A stretch of 64,000 nt of DNA from Thermocladium sp. (GTDB lineage: Archaea; Thermoproteota; Thermoprotei; Thermoproteales; Thermocladiaceae), in the NCBI GenBank assembly GCA_023269935.1, contig JAGDXC010000014.1, positions 1 to 64,000 on the forward strand, read 5' to 3'. This document shows positions 16,212 to 25,240 of the stretch, one piece after another. The translations under genes and the position numbers were made by a program. Within the stretch, counting starts at the first letter, position 1. Each line of letters begins with the position of its first letter. The notes beneath the pieces are model-generated. The model saw only the letters and a list, made by a program, of their open reading frames with translations, made no database searches and was not told the origin of the DNA.

Positions 16212-17996
16212 TTATGGGAATGCCTTAACTATGAGCGTTTGATATAGAATCCAGTAGCCGTAGTTTCTTGATGAAACGATTATGGGTATCTTATACTGCC
16301 CAGCCACCGTTGGCGTAATAGTTGCCTCTATCGTGGCCTCGCCCGGCATAAGCACATGAGTGGATGTATCTCTGCAGCACACTATATCTAGTCTAATATT
16401 GCTGCTGGTTTCATTAGTTACATGTATGCCGATCCGCGTTTCCCTGTTTATGATTGTCTCGATTATGTCATTTATTAGATTTATATGGATATTCCCCATA
16501 GAATTGCCAGCCTCATTCCTGGCCTTGCTTAGCCATTCATCTATCATGAAGCTGCTCCAGTAATCACTCCACCAGTAATCGCTGTCCAATGCATGCCAAA
16601 TTGCATTTCTGGCAGTGACTAGTTTAGTGCCCAACATTGCTTCAGCCCCTAATATATATCTATATGTATCTACGGCCTTGATCCAGTATTTATCATGCTC
16701 AATGCGTTCACCTCTCCATTTTGAGAAGCCGCCTAACCAAGATGTGGTCGGAATGTATGTCAACGTTCTTCCGCTACCTATGGCTTCGTTGAGTTTAATG
16801 GTGGTTATTATACCATCTCGTTGAAGTCTCTCTAGGTAGGTATAAAGAATATCCAGCTCCACTGCAACTAGGCGGGGGGTTTTTGACATAGCTATGAAAT
16901 TCTCTCCATCCAATGCAATTACAACTAGGGGGTTAAGTCCATCCACCCTGAATGCATCCATTATTATGCGCCTAGCCATTCTATCGGCATGTCTCTCATC
17001 AAACAAATTATTCTCAAAGGCCAATATGTCGCTTATTCGTTGATCCCTGAAGAATACAGTGAAGTCGCCTAATTTATATGGCTCATATATAGATCCCTTG
17101 TCTCCATCTGATCCCGGGAAATGGTTCTTTCCGCATAACACTGTATACTTAAGACCAGCATTAGTATATATGTCGAGGAGAGACATGTCCCAAGCCATTT
17201 CGGGGGTCCATATGCCTTGCGGCTCAGTTCCAAGTACGCCTCTAGTCACATCGGCCCCAGTTCTAACCTCCTCATCAACTATATCCCGCATTCCATGAGT
17301 TGCGACCAAGTATCCAGCTATTGTATGCGCATATAAACTGGTTAATGCTTCGACTTGGCCTCTATGTATTTGAGACTTAAATAATTCAAGGGTATCCATT
17401 ACCTTCTTGACTTGATCGGAGTCCTTCCTATATTGATGTCCATCCATTAGCTTGTATCCTCGCTCCACGGCATCGCTCCATTGCTTTAATAGGCTTGGCG
17501 ATAAATTAACCGTGGTCTTAACTTCCTTGTGCCTCTCATTTAGGTATGCATGGAATGCATAGGGACCACCGTTAAAGGTGGGAGCCAATGAATTATCAGT
17601 AATATATCTAAATGCCCAATCCATATAGTAATCACCATTAGGCAAATACCATGGTGGCTGATGCATATGATACACTAATCCAATTTGAATGTGCTTAGCC
17701 ACGTCTATTACATATGCCCTAACGTTATCTGACACCGATTTTCCATCATAATTAATATCAGCATTAACCATCAATACTCCTCCCTGCTTCAAATCCGCTT
17801 GAACCTCCATTATCTTGCGTTCTCCTCCTATTAGGGACACTTTCTCTTCATGATCTAATATTTTCTCATTTTCAAGGGTAGCCGTGACTCTAATAGATAA
17901 TGTTGTCACATGATCATCCTCATTCAATGCATGAATTATTATGGTGGCCTTATCGCCGGCTCTATATATGGGCTTATCCGTGGTTAAATATATCAT
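16212..17996 (-). CDS. Family GH57 glycoside hydrolase with flanking beta-sandwich domains
   Basis: Protein of 594 aa. An N-terminal beta-sandwich of about 105 residues precedes the GH57 catalytic barrel. GH57 motifs are visible in order: HMHQPPW (motif 1), GQVEALTSLYAHTIAGYL (motif 2), GIWTPEMAWD with the nucleophile Glu (motif 3) and ALDGENF with the acid Asp (motif 4). A C-terminal beta-domain of ~90 residues follows. The family holds alpha-amylases, amylopullulanases, 4-alpha-glucanotransferases and branching enzymes. No signal peptide is present, which favours intracellular glycogen or maltodextrin turnover. It is divergent from the Agl3-like gene; the exact specificity is unknown. Confidence 0.85.
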   Translation of the reverse strand: MIYLTTDKPIYRAGDKATIIIHALNEDDHVTTLSIRVTATLENEKILDHEEKVSLIGGERKIMEVQADLKQGGVLMVNADINYDGKSVSDNVRAYVIDVAKHIQIGLVYHMHQPPWYLPNGDYYMDWAFRYITDNSLAPTFNGGPYAFHAYLNERHKEVKTTVNLSPSLLKQWSDAVERGYKLMDGHQYRKDSDQVKKVMDTLELFKSQIHRGQVEALTSLYAHTIAGYLVATHGMRDIVDEEVRTGADVTRGVLGTEPQGIWTPEMAWDMSLLDIYTNAGLKYTVLCGKNHFPGSDGDKGSIYEPYKLGDFTVFFRDQRISDILAFENNLFDERHADRMARRIIMDAFRVDGLNPLVVIALDGENFIAMSKTPRLVAVELDILYTYLERLQRDGIITTIKLNEAIGSGRTLTYIPTTSWLGGFSKWRGERIEHDKYWIKAVDTYRYILGAEAMLGTKLVTARNAIWHALDSDYWWSDYWSSFMIDEWLSKARNEAGNSMGNIHINLINDIIETIINRETRIGIHVTNETSSNIRLDIVCCRDTSTHVLMPGEATIEATITPTVAGQYKIPIIVSSRNYGYWILYQTLIVKAFP

Positions 17997-18107
17997 TTAC
18001 ACTCCATAGATGAGGTCTAACCAATTAAAGTATTTCGTTCAAACAAAATAATAGATGAAGCCCTCCCCCTAGGTGAGCAATGCTTAATAATGCTCTTACC
18101 TTCATGA

Positions 18108-19268
18108 TTGCCAGTGAAGGTGGTTATATTAGGGATAGATGGGTATCTTGGATGGCCCCTCGCATTGAGATTGGCCAGCAAGGGCCATGAAGTTATTGGT
18201 GTCGATAATTTCAGTACTAGGCATGAATTAGAGGAGGTGGGGGCATGGTCTGCGATTCCCATAGCATCCATGCAGGAAAGGATTAAAGCCGTAAGGGAAT
18301 TAATGGGCGTCAATATAAGGTTTATAGAAGGGGATGCAACTGATCATATGGTTGTTAAAAAGGTTATTGAAGAAAAGCCGGATGCCGTGGTTCACTTCGC
18401 CGAACAGAAATCGGCTCCATACTCGATGATTGATCTGGATCACGCTAAGTATACAATGATGAATAATTTAGTTAGTACGCTAAACTTGATTTATGCCGTT
18501 AAGGAGATATCGCCTAAGACCCACATATTGAAGATGGGAACGCTTGGCGAATATGGTACCCCTAACTTCGATATACCTGAGTCATCAACAGTGAAGGCTA
18601 TTATAGGGAATAAGGAAGATGATATAATTGTACCAAGATGGGCCGGCAGTTGGTATCATTGGTCTAAGGTATATGATAGCTATAATCTAATCTATGCAAA
18701 TAAATTGTGGGGATTAACCATCACAGATATTCATCAAGGCCCGGTTTATGGAACTAGAATACCGGAGATAAATGATGAAAGGCTATTCACTAGGTTTGAT
18801 TTTGACGACATTTGGGGAACGGTTATAAATAGATATTGTGCGCAAGCCGTGATAGGTCACCCACTAACCGTGTACGGTAAGGGAAATCAAGTGCGAGGCT
18901 TCATATCGCTTGAGGATAGTATAGATTCCATCTACTTATTGCTAACTCATCCACCGGAAGACGGGGAGTATAGGGTAGTTCATCAATATAGGGAGACGCA
19001 TTCCGTGAATGAAATAGCCCAAATAGTTAAGGATGCCGCAGCTGACTTCGGGATCCATGTTGATATAGAGCACATACCTAATCCCCGGGTGGAAAAGGAG
19101 GAGCATTACTATAATCCAATTCGCCGTGTATTGCCTGGGCTTGGCATGTTTGGGCTGAATAAGGATCTCAAGGATGAGGTTAAGGTAATTCTACGTGATG
19201 TGATTCCATATAAATATAGAATAGAGGCTAAACGATCAATTATAATGCCTAGAATACGGTGGAGGTAG
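18108..19268 (+). CDS. agl3-like: UDP-sulfoquinovose synthase (SQD1/Agl3-like)
   Basis: Short-chain NAD-dependent sugar-nucleotide enzyme of 386 aa with GIDGYLG (NAD motif), GVDNFSTRHELEEVG, VVHFAEQKSAPYSM, the catalytic YHWSK (YxxxK) and MGTLGEYGTP. These match SQD1 of plants and Agl3 of Sulfolobus acidocaldarius, which make UDP-sulfoquinovose from UDP-glucose and sulfite. In Sulfolobus the sugar is part of the S-layer N-glycan. The start is TTG 18108 or GTG 18114; a TATA-like CTTAATAA at about 18082-18090 fits either. The next two genes (membrane protein, glycosyltransferase) suggest a glycan role. Confidence 0.85.
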   Translation: MPVKVVILGIDGYLGWPLALRLASKGHEVIGVDNFSTRHELEEVGAWSAIPIASMQERIKAVRELMGVNIRFIEGDATDHMVVKKVIEEKPDAVVHFAEQKSAPYSMIDLDHAKYTMMNNLVSTLNLIYAVKEISPKTHILKMGTLGEYGTPNFDIPESSTVKAIIGNKEDDIIVPRWAGSWYHWSKVYDSYNLIYANKLWGLTITDIHQGPVYGTRIPEINDERLFTRFDFDDIWGTVINRYCAQAVIGHPLTVYGKGNQVRGFISLEDSIDSIYLLLTHPPEDGEYRVVHQYRETHSVNEIAQIVKDAAADFGIHVDIEHIPNPRVEKEEHYYNPIRRVLPGLGMFGLNKDLKDEVKVILRDVIPYKYRIEAKRSIIMPRIRWR

Positions 19269-19269
19269 T

Positions 19270-20214
19270 GTGGGACTTAGGCGTGACGTGGCCATAGTGG
19301 TCATATACAGGATGCTGCTTAACTTGGCTGGTCTTCTTCTTCCATTATCTACGCCGATGGATGCTAGCACATGGGTATCAATAAATTATGGAGCTCTGGC
19401 CATCGGTGGCTTGATTGGTTACTTGAGTGGGTTTAGAACTCCACAAAAGATCTTCATGGCCATGATACCCATATTCTTCGTATGGTATCCATACACAATG
19501 CCCCTCATAATGCTTGGCCTAGGTATCCTTGATCCCCTCGCCACTCCCCTTATTTACGAGGTTTATGGGGATAAGGCACTTTCTCTCGTGTATTCATTCA
19601 CGTCATTCAGCATAGCCGCCAGCGGCTTATTTCTATTGATTCCTCCATTCATTCCATTCATGGCGCTGCCCCTCATGCTGCTCTTGCCGTCAATTACAAG
19701 AAAAGTGAACATGAAACAAGCTGTTTCGTCGGCATTGAACATAGAGATAGTGATATTTGCATCATCCACATTTATACTGGGAGGCCTATATACCATTTTC
19801 CTAGCCAGGATAAGCGGAATGCCTTACTCCAGGTATGAACTAGCAATAGCGGCCGTATCAATGGGGCTAATGAGGCTTTTATCATATAAGATTAAGAGCT
19901 GGATATATGAATTGATAATTATGGCTGGATTTGGCTTCATGGCTTTTCTACTTAATGCTGAATTATTTCTGTTATTCATATTGCCATACTCCATGATTTA
20001 TCCAGTGATAGCAATGGTTGCTGGGAAACGAGGCGGTAGTGACCCAACTACAGCAATTAATGCGGCATTCGCTGGGGTAGGCACTGGTTCTGCTATTCTT
20101 CCAGAGGCTTCCAGGTACGTCAATGCATTGATTTTCCCAATCGTCTTAATCACAATGAATGGATTTATAATCATGCTTAATGAAATAAATCATCGCTTGC
20201 ATTTAAAGCATTAA
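19270..20214 (+). CDS. Polytopic membrane protein of unknown function
   Basis: Protein of 314 aa with about ten hydrophobic segments starting at residue 8 and few charged residues. It starts at GTG 19270, one base after the stop of the Agl3-like gene, so it is in the same transcript. The organisation in helical hairpins resembles truncated major-facilitator or flippase-like proteins, but no motif is decisive. Given its neighbours it could help transport or assembly of a sulfoquinovose-containing glycan, which is speculation. Confidence 0.6.
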   Translation: MGLRRDVAIVVIYRMLLNLAGLLLPLSTPMDASTWVSINYGALAIGGLIGYLSGFRTPQKIFMAMIPIFFVWYPYTMPLIMLGLGILDPLATPLIYEVYGDKALSLVYSFTSFSIAASGLFLLIPPFIPFMALPLMLLLPSITRKVNMKQAVSSALNIEIVIFASSTFILGGLYTIFLARISGMPYSRYELAIAAVSMGLMRLLSYKIKSWIYELIIMAGFGFMAFLLNAELFLLFILPYSMIYPVIAMVAGKRGGSDPTTAINAAFAGVGTGSAILPEASRYVNALIFPIVLITMNGFIIMLNEINHRLHLKH

Positions 20215-20244
20215 TATAAATCTTACTAATTAACTCTGAGCAGG

Positions 20245-20253
20245 TTTTTAAAA
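20245..20253 (+). promoter_or_regulatory. TATA box of the glycosyltransferase gene
   Basis: TTTTTAAAA is centred about 27 bases before GTG 20276, supporting that GTG as a leaderless start. Confidence 0.55.
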
Positions 20254-20275
20254 CTCATGGTTTAGGCGTTGATTA

Positions 20276-21280
20276 GTGGATGTAAGCTTCCTGGTGCAGT
20301 ATGGTAGGGTAGGTAGATCCATTAGATCAGGCATACGCATGAGATTATCAACGCTTCCTCCCGGAATTAATTATAGAGTAATAGGAGAGCCCATAATGTC
20401 CGCCAAGTTTAACGAGTATGGATTAAGCCTATTCTCTTCCATTAAAACCCTGATCCGCATCTTTTTCGATAATATTTCCCCATTAAGTGGTGACGTGATT
20501 CATGCATTCTTTTGGTGGTACCGCAGAATGGGCGATAATTGGATACTTGAAAATGATCAAAGCCTGAGCCAGTTCTTCCGTATCTATGGGAATCATGGCA
20601 GGGTTCCTCAATTTATAAGTGACTTTATGTATAGGAAAGCCACGGTAATTACTTGGACTAATTGGGCTAGGCTGGGCTTTATTAGGGATGGCTTCCAAGA
20701 AGATAGGATACATGTAATTAATTTACCAGTTTGGCCACAGTGGATAAATATAGATAGAAAAATCGAGAATAGCGTAATATTTGTTGGGATTGATTTCTAC
20801 TTGAAGGGCGGCGATACAGCGCTTGGAATATTTAAGGAACTCAAGGAAAGATGGGGCAGTAAAGTGAAAACCACGTACATAGGCTCCATACCTAATGAGT
20901 ACAAGAATGGATTGCGATATGTTGATGAGTATTATCCGCCCTCTCCACCCAGCACCGTGATGAGAAAAATAGGAGAATCCCAGGTCTTAATATTGCCATC
21001 CAGGTGGGATGCATATGGAATCACCGCACTTGAGGCTATGATGCGTGGCACAGCTGTGGTTTCCAGCTCCGCTGGAGGCTTACCTGAAGTGGTGGGGGAC
21101 GCAGGCATTATATGTAGGAATAATTCATGTATGCTTGATGCTGTGGAGGACTTATTAATGGATACATCAATGCTGAAGAGACAGATCAATAATCAACTAG
21201 AGACTTTGGCCACTAGACATAATCCCGAGAGAGTGGCTCAATCATTAAGTGAGGTATATGAATCATTCATTCGCCGCTGA
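20276..21280 (+). CDS. GT4-like glycosyltransferase (group 1 family)
   Basis: Protein of 334 aa with a GT-B fold. The C-terminal half carries VIFVGIDFYLKGGD, followed by LPSRWDAYGITALEAMMRGTAVVSSSAGGLPEVVGD, the nucleotide-sugar-binding E-x7-E type motif of group 1 transferases. The N-terminal acceptor domain is not recognisable by motif. It follows the Agl3-like gene and a membrane protein, so it may transfer sulfoquinovose or another sugar to the surface glycan. Its 3' end overlaps the convergent GAT-QueC gene by 43 bases. Confidence 0.8.
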   Translation: MDVSFLVQYGRVGRSIRSGIRMRLSTLPPGINYRVIGEPIMSAKFNEYGLSLFSSIKTLIRIFFDNISPLSGDVIHAFFWWYRRMGDNWILENDQSLSQFFRIYGNHGRVPQFISDFMYRKATVITWTNWARLGFIRDGFQEDRIHVINLPVWPQWINIDRKIENSVIFVGIDFYLKGGDTALGIFKELKERWGSKVKTTYIGSIPNEYKNGLRYVDEYYPPSPPSTVMRKIGESQVLILPSRWDAYGITALEAMMRGTAVVSSSAGGLPEVVGDAGIICRNNSCMLDAVEDLLMDTSMLKRQINNQLETLATRHNPERVAQSLSEVYESFIRR

Positions 21281-22743
21281 TATGGACGCGTGCCTCTCCA
21301 GAATTTCTCTTCCTCATCGCTTGAGTTGTTATACTCAACCGGGTCCTTGACCCCATTTATTTTGAATGCTACTCTCCTCATGTAGCATGGACCACATACG
21401 CCGCAGTGCTTCTCTCCATCCTCATAACAGCTCCACGTATATTCAAGTGGAGCATTGGTCTCTAGGCCCAGCTTAACTATCTCATGCTTCACCAGGTTCC
21501 CAACAGGCATGACTAGTTCAACCTTCTTTTGGGGCCCGGTTGCGTAGGGTAATACATTATTAAGTAACCTAATGAATTCCATCTCATTATCAGGATAAGC
21601 CCCACTCTCCTCCAAGTTAACCCCAGTGGCCACCACATCGTATCCCCAAGCCTCAGCCATTGCGGTGGCTAGCGCTATAAACACGAAGTTACGGGCCGGT
21701 ACCCACTCATGAGCGAACTCAGCGCTCGCCTCGCCTCCCCGCGATTTATTTATATTGCCTTCGCCGAGAAGTGGGGAGCGCCCGACAACTTTAAAGAAGT
21801 CCATATCGATTTCTATTAATTGAACATTCATATCCCTCGCAATAGCTCTAATCGCCTCCAGTTCCCTGTTCTCAGCTTTATGCTTATAATTAAAGTGAAG
21901 AAGAGACACTTCATAACCGTCTTGCTTCAACTTAGCGGCCGCCGTGGTGGAATCAAGACCACCACTTGCTATGACTAATGCTCTCTTTTTCTTCCGATCA
22001 CTTGTTTGCTTCCATAGGCTAACTTCCTGCCAAGACCCATTAACATCCACTTCAATTAATGAGTATGGATTAATCCGCTTAACTACATTGCTTTCCCATG
22101 GAGCTTTTCCTGGTTCCTCCAGGTAGTAATCCATGCTTGAGAAAAAGAGGACATTAAGTTCCCTGTCCCACATGATGTATAGAGGCTTGAAATTGGTTGC
22201 CAACCACATTTTTCCTGGTCTCCTCTTATCTATTATCGATAATGCGTATGATCCCACTACCTCATCCCTGAGAATCCGCTGCAGATCGGTTATTGACCCA
22301 TCCCACTCATGCTCAAGCAGAGGTGGGAGTATTGATGAATCTATTTTACTGGTTTTCCTAATATTAAGCCGCCTCTCTAGGTCTAAATCATTGGCTATAG
22401 TGCCATTATGTGTGACAGCTATGCTGTTTCCAATTATGGGCTGAATATCGTTCAAACCCTTCTCAACAACGTGCTCAGTGGTTGGTTCAGCCCTATTATT
22501 AGCTATCACTGCAACAGCTTCCTTCAATAGGAAGCCTCGCTTTCCAGGTAAATTATTTGATGCACGTCCAATGCCTTTTAATTCCTTGAATAATCCATCC
22601 CTGGTTAAGTAAACAATGCCCCAGCTATCCCTGCCTCTCTCCTCTGCTTTTATCATTATTTTAATGATTTTCTCCTCTATAGCCCTTGCTCTATCATTAT
22701 CCAGCGATCCAAATATCAGAGCTCCGCTTATGGAGCAATCCAT
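21238..22743 (-). CDS. gat-queC: GATase-QueC fusion (GAT-QueC), archaeosine/7-deazaguanine pathway enzyme
   Basis: Two-domain protein of 501 aa. Residues ~3-240 are a class II glutamine amidotransferase domain (NNRAEPTTEH with Arg84, THNGTIAND with Asn113). Residues ~250-480 are a QueC-like domain with PP-loop SGGLDS (260-265) and a zinc-binding CGVCGPC cluster near the end. In crenarchaea this fusion is proposed to convert preQ0 in tRNA position 15 to archaeosine, substituting for ArcS. The expected N-terminal nucleophile Cys is residue 3 (Met-Asp-Cys), not residue 2, so two residues would have to be removed. No in-frame start places Cys at position 2. Confidence 0.88.
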   Translation of the reverse strand: MDCSISGALIFGSLDNDRARAIEEKIIKIMIKAEERGRDSWGIVYLTRDGLFKELKGIGRASNNLPGKRGFLLKEAVAVIANNRAEPTTEHVVEKGLNDIQPIIGNSIAVTHNGTIANDLDLERRLNIRKTSKIDSSILPPLLEHEWDGSITDLQRILRDEVVGSYALSIIDKRRPGKMWLATNFKPLYIMWDRELNVLFFSSMDYYLEEPGKAPWESNVVKRINPYSLIEVDVNGSWQEVSLWKQTSDRKKKRALVIASGGLDSTTAAAKLKQDGYEVSLLHFNYKHKAENRELEAIRAIARDMNVQLIEIDMDFFKVVGRSPLLGEGNINKSRGGEASAEFAHEWVPARNFVFIALATAMAEAWGYDVVATGVNLEESGAYPDNEMEFIRLLNNVLPYATGPQKKVELVMPVGNLVKHEIVKLGLETNAPLEYTWSCYEDGEKHCGVCGPCYMRRVAFKINGVKDPVEYNNSSDEEEKFWRGTRPYQRRMNDSYTSLND

Positions 22744-23054
22744 CGCTTCGCTTAATCATGATGCCTTTATAATTGTTTTCAACTTTGGGTCTTCCGTCCC
22801 TAATGAGCGATGTTTATCATTCTTTTACTTATCATCAAAAGCATGGAGAACCATAAAAGGCAGTAATACAACAACTCGATCTGTGATTCAAGTACCTCAA
22901 TTGTCAATCTGCCTAATAATTTGTGTGATGAAAATGAATCAAAGAAGGTGGATTAAGTTATTTTAAGTATATAAAATGTGCTTTATTTTAAATAATTAAT
23001 CAAAGAGACAAGTGGCTTAATAGTTATTTAGGGGTAGCTTGCCTCTGCTTCTAA
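22744..23054. other. Intergenic region, 311 bp, promoters only
   Basis: AT-rich divergent promoter region between GAT-QueC and the asparaginase-type gene. A TATA-like GGCTTAATAG lies about 35 bases before ATG 23055. The plus-strand frame crossing from within GAT-QueC has no protein-like character. No RNA gene or repeat was seen. Confidence 0.5.
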
Positions 23055-23999
23055 ATGATGCCAATAATAGCAGTTCATGCGGGTGCAGGCAGAGCCCGCT
23101 TTGATGAAGATGAGTTAAGTCAGTACAGGACCGGCATACGTGATGCCATCTTAAATGGCCTAAAGGCGTTGCGAACAGGTAATTCAATTGACGCTGTGGT
23201 GGAGGCAGTCTCCACGCTTGAAGCGAATCCAGTAAATGATGCCGGGGTAGGCAGTGTATTCAATATAGCTGGCGAAGTTGAGGTGGATGCCGGATTAATG
23301 GCGGGCTCCACAATGAAGATAGGGGCAGTCGCCTCAGTTAGACACGTTGCTAATCCAATACGCTTGGCCAAGTATGTAATGGATAATACGGATCACGTAT
23401 TAATAGTGGGAACTGGAGCAGAGGAACTAGCTAAATTAACTGGTCTATGGGTTCCCGACTTCGTATTCATTAATGAAAAGAAAGTAAACAGGTATAAAGC
23501 AATGTTAAAGGATGCTATGGTAGGCGGTTCCCCTTACAGAATGGTCTTTAATCTAGCTAAGGAGGCTGGCTTAATGGATACAGTAGGCGCTGTATCTCTG
23601 GATTCAGAGGGTAATCTAGCTGCCGCGACATCCACTGGAGGAGTTTGGTTAAAATGGAGAGGCCGCGTCGGTGATTCTCCAATTCCTGGAGCTGGTTATT
23701 GGGCTGATAAATTATGCGCATTCTCCGCCACAGGACTTGGAGAGGTCATAATAAGACATATGGCCTCAATGAGAGCTGCTATGTTAATTAAGGAGGGGAA
23801 AGACATAATCACGTCAATTAATGAAGTGGTTAACAGTGCGAGTAGGGATTTTGGTCAGGGCACCATTGGTTTACTAGGAATAGATGCGAAAGGAAATATT
23901 CATGCAGGATTTAATACCGAAATGATGGGGCGAGGCTACATGCGGCTCGACATGAAGGAACCAGTGATAGCAGTTTACTCAAGCGAGCCGTTCCCCTAA
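23055..23999 (+). CDS. Plant-type L-asparaginase / isoaspartyl peptidase (Ntn hydrolase)
   Basis: Protein of 314 aa of the T2 family: an N-terminal HAGAG strand, NDAGVGSVFN, and the autoprocessing site Asp-Thr in MDTVGAVSLD, where the Thr becomes the catalytic N-terminus after self-cleavage. GGVWLKWRGRVGDSPIPGAGYWAD and SATGLGE complete the active-site region. Members hydrolyse L-asparagine or beta-aspartyl dipeptides. The gene starts at ATG 23055 or 23058 and stands alone. Confidence 0.88.
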   Translation: MMPIIAVHAGAGRARFDEDELSQYRTGIRDAILNGLKALRTGNSIDAVVEAVSTLEANPVNDAGVGSVFNIAGEVEVDAGLMAGSTMKIGAVASVRHVANPIRLAKYVMDNTDHVLIVGTGAEELAKLTGLWVPDFVFINEKKVNRYKAMLKDAMVGGSPYRMVFNLAKEAGLMDTVGAVSLDSEGNLAAATSTGGVWLKWRGRVGDSPIPGAGYWADKLCAFSATGLGEVIIRHMASMRAAMLIKEGKDIITSINEVVNSASRDFGQGTIGLLGIDAKGNIHAGFNTEMMGRGYMRLDMKEPVIAVYSSEPFP

Positions 24000-24036
24000 T
24001 CTCGTATTAAAGGATAGGAAAACTCAAGCGAGCGAA

Positions 24037-24672
24037 TTAGCGATAAATGGTATCCCAACTAGATATTACATCAATAGCACTATATTTCCTAATTACCTTC
24101 TCGCTTGGTTTACTATTTATCCATTCCCTCTTAATTACTGTTCCGCAACAATCAATATAATTAGTATTGCTAATTAATTTAATTGCTTCCTTAAACGGCT
24201 TATCCGTGAAGTTAGATAGGTAATTGCCTGCGGCCAGTCTCGCTCTCCAAATTATGTATTCAATATCTTCCCCTAGATCTAGCGTCACTATCCTTGAGTC
24301 GAAGTATAGGGGCTTGCTAAGCTTAATTGATAGATACGATGATGCAATTCCTGATGATACTGATACTAATTTGAACTCGCGGCCATTGAATGGAACATAG
24401 TTGCCTAGGAATATATTTATCTCATCTGAAACTACATATGCCGCTATTGCGCCTAATCTTCTCATTAATTCTATTGCTGTGTCCTCCATGGCTTCCCGCA
24501 CTCGCTCATCTCGTGGTTTCTTGAAATTGCTTAGGTTTATGCTAAATGAGACTCCGTCCAATCTAATCACTAGCTTCTCACCGCTAACTTTGTGGTTGGT
24601 TTCCTTTGATTGAAAGCGCTCCTTGGCTTGTCTAAGATCTATTGAAAGTAACTTATCGAATGAAATCAACAT
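24037..24672 (-). CDS. Thg1-like protein (tRNA 3'-5' nucleotidyltransferase family)
   Basis: Protein of 211 aa with the Thg1 pattern: RLDGVSFS with metal-ligand Asp39, FKKPRDERV, YVVSDEINIF with the Ser-Asp-Glu metal motif (82-84), then SSGIASSYLS and FDSRIVTLD with IIWRARLAAGNYLSN (the R-x7-N region). Thg1 and its homologues add nucleotides to tRNA 5' ends in the 3'-5' direction; archaeal versions act in tRNA-His G-1 addition or 5'-end repair. The gene follows the small gene at 24666 with a 7-bp overlap. It is shorter than yeast Thg1, as usual for archaeal forms. Confidence 0.85.
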   Translation of the reverse strand: MLISFDKLLSIDLRQAKERFQSKETNHKVSGEKLVIRLDGVSFSINLSNFKKPRDERVREAMEDTAIELMRRLGAIAAYVVSDEINIFLGNYVPFNGREFKLVSVSSGIASSYLSIKLSKPLYFDSRIVTLDLGEDIEYIIWRARLAAGNYLSNFTDKPFKEAIKLISNTNYIDCCGTVIKREWINSKPSEKVIRKYSAIDVISSWDTIYR

Positions 24673-24905
24673 ATTGATTCAACGAATCCCTTAGCAAGCT
24701 TTCTGGCGTCATCAATCGAATCCAACTCCTCAATGCACACTTGTTCCTCATTTTTCAAGTAAACAATATATTTTCCATTATAGAAATAAATTCCGGCATA
24801 AGCAAAGCAATTCTCTTCATTCATGGTTCCAACCTCCTCTATCGGTGCAGTATCGAATCCTATTCTAGATCTAATCATGTTAACATATTCCCGTTCACAT
24901 CTCAT
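24666..24905 (-). CDS. Small hypothetical protein upstream of thg1-like gene
   Basis: Protein of 79 aa from ATG 24905. A TTG further upstream (24923) would add 6 residues, but a TATA-like CTTTTAATT at about 24936-24944 favours ATG 24905. It contains a short beta-hairpin-like middle (CFAYAGIYFYNGKYIVYLKNE) and a helical C-terminus (DDARKLAKGF). The stop overlaps the Thg1-like start, so the two are co-translated. No known family recognised; the link to Thg1 is positional only. Confidence 0.55.
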   Translation of the reverse strand: MRCEREYVNMIRSRIGFDTAPIEEVGTMNEENCFAYAGIYFYNGKYIVYLKNEEQVCIEELDSIDDARKLAKGFVESIC

Positions 24906-25240
24906 ATTTGCTTTTCGCCGCAATTAATTAAAAGCGTTTTGGAAATCTTTCTCCAATCATTTAAGTGCAAATCTTCAAACCTACATAAGCTTGATTATAG
25001 ATAGAAATACTTAGATCTACTTGTTATTAGGGGCAGTTAGGTATCGAATTTTCATGTTCCTCTATGTGGTTTTGAATTATGGTTAAGTCTTAATTCTGAA
25101 TAGGCCATTTCATGATGGTTCCATTAGCATTGCTTGAATAATCTATATAGTTTATTATTAAACATAAATGAATTAATTAGAAAATTAAACAAATAATCTT
25201 GCGTAATATTTAAATACAACCTAGTTAATTAATTATATTG
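24906..25240. other. Intergenic region, 335 bp
   Basis: Very AT-rich. Contains the minus promoter of the small gene and the acs TATA box. No RNA gene, repeat or gene remnant recognised. Confidence 0.5.
25206..25216 (+). promoter_or_regulatory. TATA box of acetyl-CoA synthetase gene
   Basis: ATATTTAAATA is centred about 30 bases before ATG 25241, supporting that ATG over the TTG one codon upstream. Confidence 0.55.

Noticed and set aside
22616..22966. 116-codon plus-strand frame
   Set aside because: Half lies antisense to the conserved GAT-QueC N-terminus and the rest is low-complexity AT-rich intergenic sequence.
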